A stretch of 45,804 nt of DNA from Firmicutes bacterium CAG:145 (lineage in GTDB: Bacteria > Bacillota > Clostridia > Peptostreptococcales > Anaerovoracaceae): assembly GCA_000435715.1 (NCBI GenBank), contig FR882575.1:1-45804 (forward strand). Direction: 5' to 3'. Shown one piece after another: positions 16,299 to 24,325 of this stretch. Numbering within the stretch: the stretch's first letter is position 1; each line of letters opens with the position of its first letter. The notes beneath the pieces were generated by a model, which was given only the letters and a program-made list of their open reading frames with translations, ran no database searches and had not been told where the DNA came from. The translations under genes and the position numbers were made by a program.

Positions 16299-16319
16299 GC
16301 CCTGCGTTTTATGCAGGGC
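16299..16319 (-). terminator. terminator after spoVT
   Basis: GCCCTGC and GCAGGGC form a 7-bp stem with a 7-nt loop, followed on the minus strand by TTTTACTT, 18 bp past the spoVT stop. Confidence 0.75.
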
Positions 16320-16336
16320 TTGCCGAGCTTGAATAT

Positions 16337-16828
16337 TTAGTTTTCCATCTGGCGAGCTAAAAAAGAGGCTCCTACTTCTGCTACTTTTAGTTCGGCTTCG
16401 CCAAGAGACCTGTCATCTTTGGCGAGAATTGTGATGGAGCCGATAGGGTCTCCCTGAGATATGATGGGTACTACGATTTTAGAATCATTTAAGTAGCGGT
16501 TCTTACTCTGGATGATCTTATCCAATTCGGGATCTATGCGTTTATCGGCGTATTCTTTGCGTCCGGAGCCTGAGGCTGCGATTACTTGATCCGTATCTGA
16601 AACTATGATAGTTCCGCCGAGAATCTTCGATACCGTTTCTGCGTATTCTCCTGCGAATTGGCTCAGTTCATTGATGGGAGAGTATTTCTTCAGTATGACT
16701 TCTCCGGTGTTTCCCGTATAAATTTCCAAAGGATCACCTTCTCTGATCCTTAAAACTCTTCTTATTTCCTTCGGCACTACCACTCTGCCGAGGTCGTCGA
16801 TCCTTCTTACAATTCCTGTAGCTTTCAT
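16337..16828 (-). CDS. spoVT: SpoVT, AbrB-type transcription regulator with GAF domain
   Basis: The 163-aa product has an N-terminal AbrB swapped-hairpin DNA-binding domain (MKATGIVRRIDDLGRVVVPKEIRR, residues 1-24, to about 50) and a C-terminal GAF-like domain (about 55-163). In Bacillus SpoVT controls forespore genes late in sporulation. Start at 16828 is supported by GAAAGGTG upstream; the frame extends 19 codons further without a binding site. In Bacillus spoVT lies between mfd and yabM on the same strand. Here it is in the same place but inverted. This gene with spoVG suggests descent from, or membership in, a spore-forming lineage. Confidence 0.93.
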   Translation of the reverse strand: MKATGIVRRIDDLGRVVVPKEIRRVLRIREGDPLEIYTGNTGEVILKKYSPINELSQFAGEYAETVSKILGGTIIVSDTDQVIAASGSGRKEYADKRIDPELDKIIQSKNRYLNDSKIVVPIISQGDPIGSITILAKDDRSLGEAELKVAEVGASFLARQMEN

Positions 16829-17001
16829 AGATTTAACACCTTTCAAAGATAATTTTTCGTTTACAATTTTAGTATCTGCTTCCAAAGTTTTTTTATACGA
16901 ATTAAATTTTCCAATATTGTAAAAAGAAACTTAAGATCATCACTGGTAATAGAAACAGCTTACTCGCTATGACTTCGGATACGGGGGAAACTATAAAATC
17001 A

Positions 17002-17031
17002 TTGGAAAAAGTTGTGAAAGTATGATAAAAT
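17002..17031 (+). promoter_or_regulatory. promoter of the deaminase/flippase/mazG operon
   Basis: TTGGAA (17002-17007) and TAAAAT (17026-17031) are 18 bp apart, with TG one base before the -10. Confidence 0.5.
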
Positions 17032-17077
17032 CAATAGTTGAACATATACCGACTGTTGAAAGAGAAGAGGGGAAAAT

Positions 17078-18367
17078 ATGATTTTCAAAGATATCACTAT
17101 ATTAGATGAAAATTTTGAAATAAAAGATAATATGTATGTAGTAACAGAGAGAAGCTGCATAAAATATATAGGGAAAGAAATGCCCGAGGGCGATTTTGGA
17201 AGACAGTATGAGGGAAAAAACAAACTTCTGATGCCGGGATTTTTTAATTCCCACGCCCATTCGCCAATGTCCCTCATGAGAGGATACGGCGAAAATCTGG
17301 CCCTGCAAGACTGGCTGAATAAAAAAATATTTCCCTTCGAAGATAAGCTCTCCGGCGAGGCAGTGTACTGGGGAACGCTCCTATCCTATGCTGAATCTCT
17401 GCGGTTTGGCATAGTGTCGTCCAGCGAGATGTACTATTTTATGGACGATATGGTGAAAGCCGCCTTAGACAGCGGGATAAAAGCCAACATCTCAAGAGCT
17501 ATAGTCAATTTTGACGAGAGTGATCCGTGGCGTCTGCCTTCGATGCAGGAGATGAAACGTTCTTTTGAAGAATATCATAACATATGTGATGAAAGAATAA
17601 AGATTGACATGAGTATACATGGAGAGTATACGTCCAATCATCTGGCAGTGACGGCAGTAACAGCTTATGCCAAGGAGAAGGGCGCACGCATGCATGTCCA
17701 CATCTCCGAGACCAAGACGGAACATGAGGAATGTAAAGAGCGGCACGGGGGCAAGACTCCGGTGCAGTATTTTGACAGCCTCGGGATGTTTGACGTACCG
17801 GTTACAGCGGCCCACTGCGTATGGATAGAAGGCGATGACTACGAAATACTTAAAACAAAAAATGCAACAGTAGCTGCAAATCCGGTGAGCAATTTAAAAC
17901 TTGCCAGCGGAGTAAGCAACGTGCCTGAAATGCTGAAACTGGGACTCAATGTCGCCATAGGCACCGACAGCACGGCCAGCAATAACAGCCTCAACTTCAT
18001 GGAGGAGATGAAAGCCTTTTCCATCGCGCCAAAAGCGTGGTTCAGAGATCCTCAGGCAGTATCGCCGGCGGAGACGCTTTATGCTGCCACGAGGGCAGGA
18101 GCTTTGGGCCAGGGAAGAGAGGACAGCGGTATCATCAGAGAAGGAGCAAGAGCGGATATGATAGTATTAGACTTATCCGGCCCTCATATGCACCCTGTCC
18201 ATGATTTGAGAAACAATATAGTCTATTCTGCTTCAGGAAGCGATGTGTGCCTGACTATGGCAGATGGAAAAGTATTGTATGACGACGGAGAGTTCACCAC
18301 GATAGATCTGGAGAAGACCATATTTGAAGCAGAGAGAGCTACAGAAAAAATTTTAAATCAGCTGTAA
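17078..18367 (+). CDS. mtaD: amidohydrolase, probable 5-methylthioadenosine/S-adenosylhomocysteine deaminase
   Basis: The 429-aa product is a metal-dependent hydrolase of the cytosine-deaminase-like branch. Metal ligands are seen in NSHAHSPMSLMRGYGE (H59, H61), in VHISETKTEHEEC (His and the catalytic Glu), in AAHCVW and in GTDSTASNNSLN (Asp). This set and the length match MtaD/TrzA-type deaminases, which convert MTA or SAH to inosine derivatives. Relatives deaminate other adenosine compounds, so the exact substrate is uncertain. It starts after GAGGGGAAAAT and is followed by the flippase gene after 17 bp. Insertion of this gene here departs from the Bacillus spoVT-yabM order. Confidence 0.82.
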   Translation: MIFKDITILDENFEIKDNMYVVTERSCIKYIGKEMPEGDFGRQYEGKNKLLMPGFFNSHAHSPMSLMRGYGENLALQDWLNKKIFPFEDKLSGEAVYWGTLLSYAESLRFGIVSSSEMYYFMDDMVKAALDSGIKANISRAIVNFDESDPWRLPSMQEMKRSFEEYHNICDERIKIDMSIHGEYTSNHLAVTAVTAYAKEKGARMHVHISETKTEHEECKERHGGKTPVQYFDSLGMFDVPVTAAHCVWIEGDDYEILKTKNATVAANPVSNLKLASGVSNVPEMLKLGLNVAIGTDSTASNNSLNFMEEMKAFSIAPKAWFRDPQAVSPAETLYAATRAGALGQGREDSGIIREGARADMIVLDLSGPHMHPVHDLRNNIVYSASGSDVCLTMADGKVLYDDGEFTTIDLEKTIFEAERATEKILNQL

Positions 18368-18384
18368 AGGAAAGGAAATTACTG

Positions 18385-20004
18385 ATGGCAAACAGTAAGA
18401 TACTTAAAGGAACCGCTATACTGGGTATAGCGGGAATCTTTGTGAAAATACTAGGGGCGGTGTTCAGAATACCTCTGACGGCGCTTATAGGAACCGAGGG
18501 TATGGCATATTACGGTTATGCGTATCCCCTATACTCATTATTTCTCGTAATAGCCACTGCAGGTATTCCTGTCGCCATATCGAGAATGGTATCGGAAAAG
18601 ATAGCGTATAATGATTTTTCCGGCGCTCAGAGAGTATTCAGAGTTTCAAGATGGCTACTGCTTGCGATAGGAGTATTTGCTTTTGCAGTCTGTTTTTTCG
18701 GGGCAGAACTCATAGCAAAATACGTTTCCAAAGATATGGGAGCGGTACTGCCCATAAAGGCCATAGCTCCTGCGCTTATATTCGTGCCGGTCATGTCGGC
18801 CTACAGAGGATATTTTCAGGGCAGACAGAATATGAACCCCACCGCCATCTCTCAGTTTATAGAGCAGATATTCAGGGTGGCGGTAGGACTCATACTTGCC
18901 TCGGTAATGGTGGCGCAGGGTCTTGAAATGGCCGCCGCCGGAGCGACTTTTGGAGCGACGGTAGGTTCGATAGCAGGCCTTTTGATAATAATGCTCATAT
19001 ACGCTTTAAATAAGAAAGCCATAAATTATCATATCAGACAAAGCCGTCAGATTCACACAGAGAGACGGAAAAAAGAGAAGACGATGGCTATTGTCAAGCA
19101 GATACTCATAATAGCCATACCTATAACTATAGGAGCTTCTATTCTTCCTCTGGTCAATTTTGCCGACAGCGCCATAGTTACCAGAAGACTCCTGGACGGG
19201 GGATTTACTGATGTGGAAGCCAGAGAGCTCTGGGGACAGCTGAGCGGATACTGCAACACGATGGTAGGACTGCCTCAGGTTCTGACTCAGGCCGTGGCCG
19301 TGGCTATGGTACCTGCTATAGCCGCCGCATATAAACTGAGGAACAGAGCAGAAATAGACGAGAACATCAACTTGGGCATGAGAATCAGCATGATAATCGG
19401 AATGCCCTGCGCCGCAGGCATGATAGCCCTTGCGGAGCCTATATTGCTGCTTCTCTTTTCGTCAGAGGCAGCCAGCGCCATAAGCGCGGCGCCTACGTTG
19501 ATGGTGATGTGCCTGGGCGTTCCCCTGATGGCCCTTCTGCAGACGACTAACGGTATTCTGCAGGGAGTCAACCGCCAGGTGCTGCCCATGAAAAATTTGG
19601 CTATAGGAGCGGTGGCTAAGATCATCCTGACTTACGTTCTGGTGGCTATACCGTCGCTGAACATAAAGGGAGCCGCCATAGGATCAGTCTTCGTATACGG
19701 CATAGCGCTGATACTGAATCTCAGGGATATGAAACGGTATACGAAGGTAAGAGTGGATTTCATGCTGACATATATCAAGCCTACGGCAGCTTCGGTGATA
19801 ATGGGAGTATGCGCTTTCGCTTCGTATAAGATACTGTTCGGAGCCCTTGGAAGCAACAGCCTTGCGACTTTGGGGGCGGTGGTTGTAGGAGTCATCGTTT
19901 ATGCCGTCTTGATACTGGCGACGAAAGCTATAACCAAGGAAGAAATAGGAAGGCTGCCGAAGGGCGGAAAACTGGTTAAAATCTTAGATAAATTCATAAA
20001 ATAG
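18385..20004 (+). CDS. SpoVB/MurJ-like polysaccharide (lipid II) flippase family protein
   Basis: The 539-aa integral membrane protein belongs to the MATE-like oligosaccharidyl-lipid flippase superfamily. It has about 14 hydrophobic segments, with the N-terminal pattern LKGTAILGIAGIFVKILGAVFRIPL typical of the YabM/SpoVB group, and conserved TEGMAYYGYAYPLY. Family members translocate lipid-linked cell-wall precursors. Its position upstream of mazG and the S4 gene corresponds to yabM in the Bacillus yabM-yabN-yabO cluster. Which lipid-linked substrate it moves cannot be read from the sequence. Starts after AAAGGAAATTACTG, 17 bp after mtaD. Confidence 0.88.
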   Translation: MANSKILKGTAILGIAGIFVKILGAVFRIPLTALIGTEGMAYYGYAYPLYSLFLVIATAGIPVAISRMVSEKIAYNDFSGAQRVFRVSRWLLLAIGVFAFAVCFFGAELIAKYVSKDMGAVLPIKAIAPALIFVPVMSAYRGYFQGRQNMNPTAISQFIEQIFRVAVGLILASVMVAQGLEMAAAGATFGATVGSIAGLLIIMLIYALNKKAINYHIRQSRQIHTERRKKEKTMAIVKQILIIAIPITIGASILPLVNFADSAIVTRRLLDGGFTDVEARELWGQLSGYCNTMVGLPQVLTQAVAVAMVPAIAAAYKLRNRAEIDENINLGMRISMIIGMPCAAGMIALAEPILLLLFSSEAASAISAAPTLMVMCLGVPLMALLQTTNGILQGVNRQVLPMKNLAIGAVAKIILTYVLVAIPSLNIKGAAIGSVFVYGIALILNLRDMKRYTKVRVDFMLTYIKPTAASVIMGVCAFASYKILFGALGSNSLATLGAVVVGVIVYAVLILATKAITKEEIGRLPKGGKLVKILDKFIK

Positions 20005-20012
20005 AGGAAACA

Positions 20013-20840
20013 ATGATGAAAAAAGAATACGCTCATTTAGCCGCTTCGGCCGCAAAACCTGGAGAGGCCATAGAAAGGATAAAAGAGATCATATCGATTC
20101 TCCGAAGAGAATGTCCATGGGATAAAAAACAGACTCATGAGACTCTGAGAGGGTGTATGATAGAAGAAGCCTATGAAGTAGTTGAGGCCATAGACAATAA
20201 GGACCGGGATAATTTGAGAGAAGAACTTGGAGATGTGCTGTTGCAAGTGGTATTTCATTCCAATTTATCGGAAGAAAATGGAAACTTTGATCTGACAGAT
20301 GTGATAAACGATGAATGTGAAAAGATGATAAGACGGCATCCGCATGTTTTTTTGCAGGAAATATCAAATAATCACATAAAATCTATTGACAAAGCACTTG
20401 AAAAATGGGAAAATATCAAGGAAGAGGAGAAGAAGAGCACCACAAAGACACAAGATCTGAGAGGTGTGCCCAACGCATTGCCGGCTTTGATAAGAGCTGC
20501 AAAAGTTCAGAAAAAAGCTGCCGAAGTAGGTTTCGATTGGAATGACGCTCAAGGCGCCTTGGACAAGATTAGAGAAGAGACAGATGAGCTTACGGAGGCA
20601 GGGAACCGGACAGAAGTTACTGAAGAACTTGGAGATCTGTTGTTTTCTATAGTAAACGCAGCGAGATTTTTCAAGGTAGATCCGGAGGACGCTCTCAATA
20701 TGGCAACAAAAAAATTCATTAGACGATTCGCTTACATCGAAGATAGAAGCTTGTCTTGCGGAAAGCTTTTAAAAGATATGAGCTTGGAAGAGATGGACGA
20801 GTTGTGGAACGAAGCGAAAAAGTCGGAAAATGAGATTTGA
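20013..20840 (+). CDS. mazG: MazG nucleoside triphosphate pyrophosphohydrolase
   Basis: The 275-aa product holds two MazG-type domains. The N-terminal one has CPWDKKQTHETLRGCMIEEAYE with EE..E/ELGDVLLQ metal ligands (residues about 30-75). The C-terminal one repeats KVQKKAAEVGFDW and EELGDLLFSIVNAAR (about 167-225). The enzyme hydrolyses non-canonical NTPs and may influence (p)ppGpp signalling. It lacks the N-terminal methylase domain of Bacillus YabN. It starts 9 bp after the flippase gene; ATG20013 and ATG20016 both fit the GAGG upstream. Confidence 0.94.
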   Translation: MMKKEYAHLAASAAKPGEAIERIKEIISILRRECPWDKKQTHETLRGCMIEEAYEVVEAIDNKDRDNLREELGDVLLQVVFHSNLSEENGNFDLTDVINDECEKMIRRHPHVFLQEISNNHIKSIDKALEKWENIKEEEKKSTTKTQDLRGVPNALPALIRAAKVQKKAAEVGFDWNDAQGALDKIREETDELTEAGNRTEVTEELGDLLFSIVNAARFFKVDPEDALNMATKKFIRRFAYIEDRSLSCGKLLKDMSLEEMDELWNEAKKSENEI

Positions 20841-20871
20841 TCTCAAACAATTATTTTAGGAGGAAATTTAG

Positions 20872-21150
20872 ATGAACAAGGCTGAACTGGTAGCTGCAGT
20901 AGCAGAGAAAACCAATTTTACTAAGAAAGACGCAGAATTAGCGATTAACGCATTAGTTGCAAGCATTGAAGACGCCCTGGTTAAGGGTGACAAAGTACAG
21001 TTGATCGGATTTGGTACTTTCGAAACGAGAGAAAGAAAGGCAAGACAGGGAAGAAACCCAAGAAAGCCTGAAGAAGTTATAGAGATAGCAGCATCAAAGG
21101 CTCCTGTTTTCAAGGCAGGCAAAGCTTTAAAGGACGCTGTGAACAAATAG
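20872..21150 (+). CDS. hup: HU-type DNA-binding protein
   Basis: The 92-aa product is a nucleoid-associated HU/IHF-family protein that bends and compacts DNA. It starts MNKAELVAAVAEKTNFTKKDAE and contains GFGTFETRERKARQGRNP, the beta-arm signature, near residues 46-65. An excellent ribosome binding site (AGGAGG, 9 bp spacing) suggests high expression, and codon use is consistent with that. It sits 31 bp after mazG and 22 bp before rqcP, as in several Clostridia. Confidence 0.97.
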   Translation: MNKAELVAAVAEKTNFTKKDAELAINALVASIEDALVKGDKVQLIGFGTFETRERKARQGRNPRKPEEVIEIAASKAPVFKAGKALKDAVNK

Positions 21151-21172
21151 TTCATATGCTTTAAGGAGCCAA

Positions 21173-21412
21173 ATGAGAATAGATAAGTTTTTAAAGAATT
21201 CCAGGCTCATCAAGCGGCGGACAGTCGCAAAAGATGCTTGCGATCAGGGCAGGGTTTTTATCAATGATAAAGCAGCCAAGGCCGGTTCGGAAGTGAAGGT
21301 AGGCGACGTCATAAGGATAGAATTCGGAAATAGTTCTATTTCCGCTAAGGTTCTTGTCCTCAGCGAATCCTGTAAAAAGGAAGCCGCAGCAACAATGTAT
21401 GAAATAATATAA
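21173..21412 (+). CDS. rqcP: RqcP/YabO, S4-domain RNA-binding protein of ribosome quality control
   Basis: The 79-aa product is a single S4 domain: MRIDKFLKNSRLIKRRTVAKDACDQGRVFIND and VKVGDVIRIEF. RqcP (YabO) binds obstructed 50S subunits with RqcH during C-terminal alanine tailing. AAGGAGCC precedes the ATG. The gene order mazG-(hup)-rqcP matches yabN-yabO of Bacillus; the usual downstream yabP, yabQ and divIC are absent here. The operon ends immediately with a terminator whose stem overlaps the stop codon. Confidence 0.92.
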   Translation: MRIDKFLKNSRLIKRRTVAKDACDQGRVFINDKAAKAGSEVKVGDVIRIEFGNSSISAKVLVLSESCKKEAAATMYEII

Positions 21413-21445
21413 AGAAAGTCGGCGCAAAGTTGACTTTCTTTTTTT
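21411..21445 (+). terminator. terminator after rqcP
   Basis: AAAGAAAGTC pairs with GACTTTCTTT (10 bp) around an 11-nt loop and is followed by four more T. Confidence 0.85.
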
Positions 21446-21485
21446 ATGAGATGGATTTGACGGCATAGCGCATCGGATAGGATTA

Positions 21486-22016
21486 TCATAGAGCGGTCGA
21501 AAGTTCTCTGACTATCTTATCTCTTAACATCTCGAAATTTTCTTGAGAGTTTTTAATCTTCCCCTCGCTCATAAGAAGAGCAGTACCTGAGGTGAGGACT
21601 GAAACTCCGAATGTCGCCGATGATCTGAAAGCTGCTTCCTCTTCTGATGGATATAACCGATGTATCTGTTCCGTTATCTTGTGATCGAAAGAATCGCTGT
21701 TCATACCGTACAGAGGGTTTGCGATCTTGAACCTGATATTTGCAAGACAAAGCGAAACGATTCTTTCCACCGGATCCTCCACCGAAGATATTATCTGATC
21801 GGCCAGATGATTCCACTTTTCTTCGATGAAGGCGATAGTCGCTCTTATAAATTCTTCTTTATTTTTAAAATGTTTGTAAGGAGCCGCGCAGCTGGCTCCG
21901 CAGGATGCGGCAACCCGCCTGAGAGAAAAATCTCCCATGCCGTGGGTAAGGATCTCGTCTATCCCCGCCGTCAAGAGCTTTTCTTTCAGCATTACGGCGC
22001 TGTCTATATCTTCCAT
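21486..22016 (-). CDS. TetR/AcrR-family repressor divergent from the aromatic operon
   Basis: The 176-aa product has an N-terminal TetR helix-turn-helix (FSLRRVAASCGASCAAPYKHF, residues about 30-50) and a C-terminal TetR ligand-binding region of normal size for the family. It is transcribed away from the aromatic amino acid operon starting at 22161, and 15-bp palindromes overlap both divergent promoters. I infer that it represses itself and that operon, with an aromatic compound or pathway metabolite as ligand. Established shikimate regulators are of other families (TyrR, TrpR, T-box, TRAP), so a TetR control would be unusual. Start follows AAGGAGAAACT on the minus strand. Confidence 0.85.
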   Translation of the reverse strand: MEDIDSAVMLKEKLLTAGIDEILTHGMGDFSLRRVAASCGASCAAPYKHFKNKEEFIRATIAFIEEKWNHLADQIISSVEDPVERIVSLCLANIRFKIANPLYGMNSDSFDHKITEQIHRLYPSEEEAAFRSSATFGVSVLTSGTALLMSEGKIKNSQENFEMLRDKIVRELSTAL

Positions 22017-22031
22017 AGTTTCTCCTTAAAA

Positions 22032-22046
22032 GTTAATGGTGTTAAC
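22032..22046. promoter_or_regulatory. operator-like palindrome O1 in the tetR promoter
   Basis: GTTAATGGTGTTAAC is a near-perfect 15-bp inverted repeat 3 bp downstream of the tetR -10. It shares its design with O2 (22133-22147). Confidence 0.6.
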
Positions 22047-22049
22047 TTC

Positions 22050-22078
22050 ATTATAAACTCTCAGTAAGAATTGTGCAA
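22050..22078 (-). promoter_or_regulatory. tetR promoter
   Basis: On the minus strand TTGCAC (22078-22073) and TATAAT (22055-22050) are 17 bp apart. Confidence 0.65.
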
Positions 22079-22095
22079 TATTTTTTAAAGATCAG

Positions 22096-22124
22096 TTGAC
22101 TTTTCAACGCAAAATGCTTATAAT
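22096..22124 (+). promoter_or_regulatory. promoter of the aromatic amino acid operon
   Basis: TTGACT (22096-22101) and TATAAT (22119-22124) are separated by 17 bp. The leader to pheA is only about 30 nt, leaving no room for a T-box or attenuator. Confidence 0.75.
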
Positions 22125-22132
22125 TCAATGTA

Positions 22133-22147
22133 GTTAACAGTGATAAC
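22133..22147. promoter_or_regulatory. operator-like palindrome O2 in the aromatic operon promoter
   Basis: GTTAACAGTGATAAC begins 8 bp downstream of the -10, at the expected transcription start. Its reverse complement, GTTATCACTGTTAAC, matches O1 at 11 of 15 positions, including GTTA at one end and TGTTAAC at the other. Confidence 0.6.
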
Positions 22148-22160
22148 TTAAGAGGTGAAT

Positions 22161-23276
22161 ATGACGAATAAGACTACTCAGGAATTGAAAGAAATAAGGC
22201 ACGGCATAACAGAAGTAGATAATAAGATGGCGCTGCTCTTCAAAGAGAGGATGGCCCTTGTAAAAAAAGTCGGAGAATATAAGAAGACTAACGGTCTGCC
22301 TATATATGATCCTGCAAGAGAGGCTCAGGTGCTTCAGGGCGGAACAGAGCGAATGGATGATCCCGATCTGAAATCGTATTATGTGAATTTTTTAAAAAGT
22401 GTAATGGAGATAGCCAGGAGATATCAGAGCAACATTTTAGAAGGCCTCAAGGTGGGATATTCAGGCACGGAGGGTGCTTTTGCTCATATAGCGGCTTCCA
22501 AGATATTTCCTACGTCCCGGAAGATAGCGTATGCCGGATTTAAGAAGGCATATGAGGCGGTGGAAAAGGGAGAGTGCGACTGTGTGGTGCTTCCTGTAGA
22601 AAACAGCTTTGCAGGGGATGTGGACCAGGTAAACGACCTGATGTTTTCCGGAAGTTTATTCATAAACGGCATGTATGATCTGGCTGTTACTCATGATCTT
22701 CTCGGCATAGAGGGAACGGCTCTTAAAGATATAAAGACAGTGGTGAGTCATCCTCAGGCCCTGTCCCAGTGCGCCTCGTTCATAAAGGATAACGGATTTG
22801 ACGAGGTAGAGTATTCCAACACGGCTCTTGCCGCAGAATATGTCAAGTCTAAAAACGACAGATCTGTCGCAGCTATCGGAAGCGCCGAATCGGCAAAACT
22901 TTTCGGACTTGAGGTCGTAGCCAGAAGCATAAACGACGACAGATCAAACACCACCAGATTTGCTGTGTTTTCCAGGGTGGAAAGCAGGGCTTCCAACACC
23001 ACTGACAATCCTTACTTTTCATTGATGTTCACAGCCAGAAACGAGGCCGGTTCTCTGGCCGAGGCTCTCAGCATAATCGGTCGTCATGGATTCAACATGA
23101 GGACTCTGCGTTCAAGGCCGATGAAAGAACTGATGTGGCAGTATTATTTCTATGTGGAAGCCTCGGGAGATATATACGGAGATGACGGCAGGCAGTGTCT
23201 AAAAGAAATGAAGAGCTGCTGCGATATGATAAAGGTGGTCGGCTCTTACGCCAGCATAGAGGATCAGGAGATTTAA
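22161..23276 (+). CDS. pheA: PheA: chorismate mutase-prephenate dehydratase with ACT domain
   Basis: The 371-aa product fuses three domains: AroQ-type chorismate mutase (about 1-85, with RMALVKKVGEYKK), prephenate dehydratase (about 95-275, with GYSGTEGAFAH, VLPVENSFAGDV and the catalytic NTTRFAVF), and an ACT regulatory domain (about 285-370, TLRSRPMKE) that usually binds phenylalanine. It converts chorismate to phenylpyruvate. It is unusual that this branch enzyme opens the operon. ATG22161 is chosen because AGAGG lies 5 bp upstream; an in-frame GTG at 22155 is part of the binding site. O2 lies 14 bp before the start. Confidence 0.95.
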   Translation: MTNKTTQELKEIRHGITEVDNKMALLFKERMALVKKVGEYKKTNGLPIYDPAREAQVLQGGTERMDDPDLKSYYVNFLKSVMEIARRYQSNILEGLKVGYSGTEGAFAHIAASKIFPTSRKIAYAGFKKAYEAVEKGECDCVVLPVENSFAGDVDQVNDLMFSGSLFINGMYDLAVTHDLLGIEGTALKDIKTVVSHPQALSQCASFIKDNGFDEVEYSNTALAAEYVKSKNDRSVAAIGSAESAKLFGLEVVARSINDDRSNTTRFAVFSRVESRASNTTDNPYFSLMFTARNEAGSLAEALSIIGRHGFNMRTLRSRPMKELMWQYYFYVEASGDIYGDDGRQCLKEMKSCCDMIKVVGSYASIEDQEI

Positions 23277-24325
23277 TGATGAGAATACCTGTAGATTTAG
23301 GAAAAGACAGTTACGATATAATCCTGCTTGAGGGAGCCTTGAGCAGAGCGTCAGAATTTGCGGATCTTAAGAGAAAAGTGTTGATAGTCACCGACAGCGG
23401 AGTTCCTCCTCAGTATTATGAGGAAGTGGCGCAGTTCTGCAAAGAACCGGTGACCGCAGTTATTCCGGCCGGAGAGGATTCTAAATCCATGGAGAACTTT
23501 GAGAAGCTCTGCCGCCTCATGCTGGAAAATGGATTCGGCCGAGGCGACTGCGTAGTGGCTGTGGGCGGAGGCGTTCCCGGAGATCTGGCAGGGTTTGCCG
23601 CCTCATGCTACATGCGGGGAGTGGATTTCTATAACATGCCTACGACTCTCCTCTCTCAGGTGGATTCGTCGGTAGGCGGAAAGACTGCCGTAGATCTGTG
23701 CGGTATTAAAAATATAGTGGGCGCCTTTTATCAGCCCAAAGCGGTGATAATAGATCCTCTCGTCTTGAAAACTCTGGACGCAAGGCAATTTTCCTGCGGA
23801 GCAGCCGAGATAATAAAGATGGCTGCATGCTTTGACAGGGAACTCTTTGAGACCATCGAAAAGAACAGGATAGAAGATGATCCTGAAATGTTCATAGCTG
23901 GAGCTTTAAATATAAAGAAAGACGTAGTCCAAAAAGACGAGAGGGAGTCAGGACTGAGGCGGGCTCTCAATTTCGGCCATACTTTAGGTCACGGAATCGA
24001 GAGCAATACGGACCTTCTTCACGGAGAATGTGTCTCCATAGGAATGATACCTATGTGTTCGGCAAAGATACAAGAAAGAATGAAAGCCGTTCTCCGAAGG
24101 GAGGGGCTGCCTGTAAGCCTGTCTGAGGCGGCCGTCCAGGGCAAGACCATATTGCCTGAGGAAAGCCCGGACGATCAGGTTCGCGTAATAGCCGAGGCTG
24201 TGCTCCACGATAAGAAGGCTCAGGACGGAAAAGTAGTTACAGTTCAGGTAGATGATATCGGAAGCTGCAGTTTTGTAAAGATGGACAGTCAGCAGATTTT
24301 AAAGTCCCTGAGAGAGGTTTTATGA
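23276..24325 (+). CDS. aroB: 3-dehydroquinate synthase
   Basis: This product of about 349 aa converts DAHP to 3-dehydroquinate, the second shikimate step. It has the NAD-binding VAVGGGVPGDLAGF near residue 100, TTLLSQVDSSVGGKT near residue 122, and metal-ligand region LNFGHTLGHGIE near residue 231. The start overlaps the pheA stop by one base (TAATG); ATG23279 is an equally plausible start, both within range of AGGAG. An upstream in-frame extension into pheA (from 23195) has no family homology. Confidence 0.95.
   Translation: MMRIPVDLGKDSYDIILLEGALSRASEFADLKRKVLIVTDSGVPPQYYEEVAQFCKEPVTAVIPAGEDSKSMENFEKLCRLMLENGFGRGDCVVAVGGGVPGDLAGFAASCYMRGVDFYNMPTTLLSQVDSSVGGKTAVDLCGIKNIVGAFYQPKAVIIDPLVLKTLDARQFSCGAAEIIKMAACFDRELFETIEKNRIEDDPEMFIAGALNIKKDVVQKDERESGLRRALNFGHTLGHGIESNTDLLHGECVSIGMIPMCSAKIQERMKAVLRREGLPVSLSEAAVQGKTILPEESPDDQVRVIAEAVLHDKKAQDGKVVTVQVDDIGSCSFVKMDSQQILKSLREVL

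Noticed and set aside
22125..22160. T-box or peptide attenuator in the aromatic operon leader
   Set aside because: The leader is about 30 nt, too short for either; only the operator palindrome fits.
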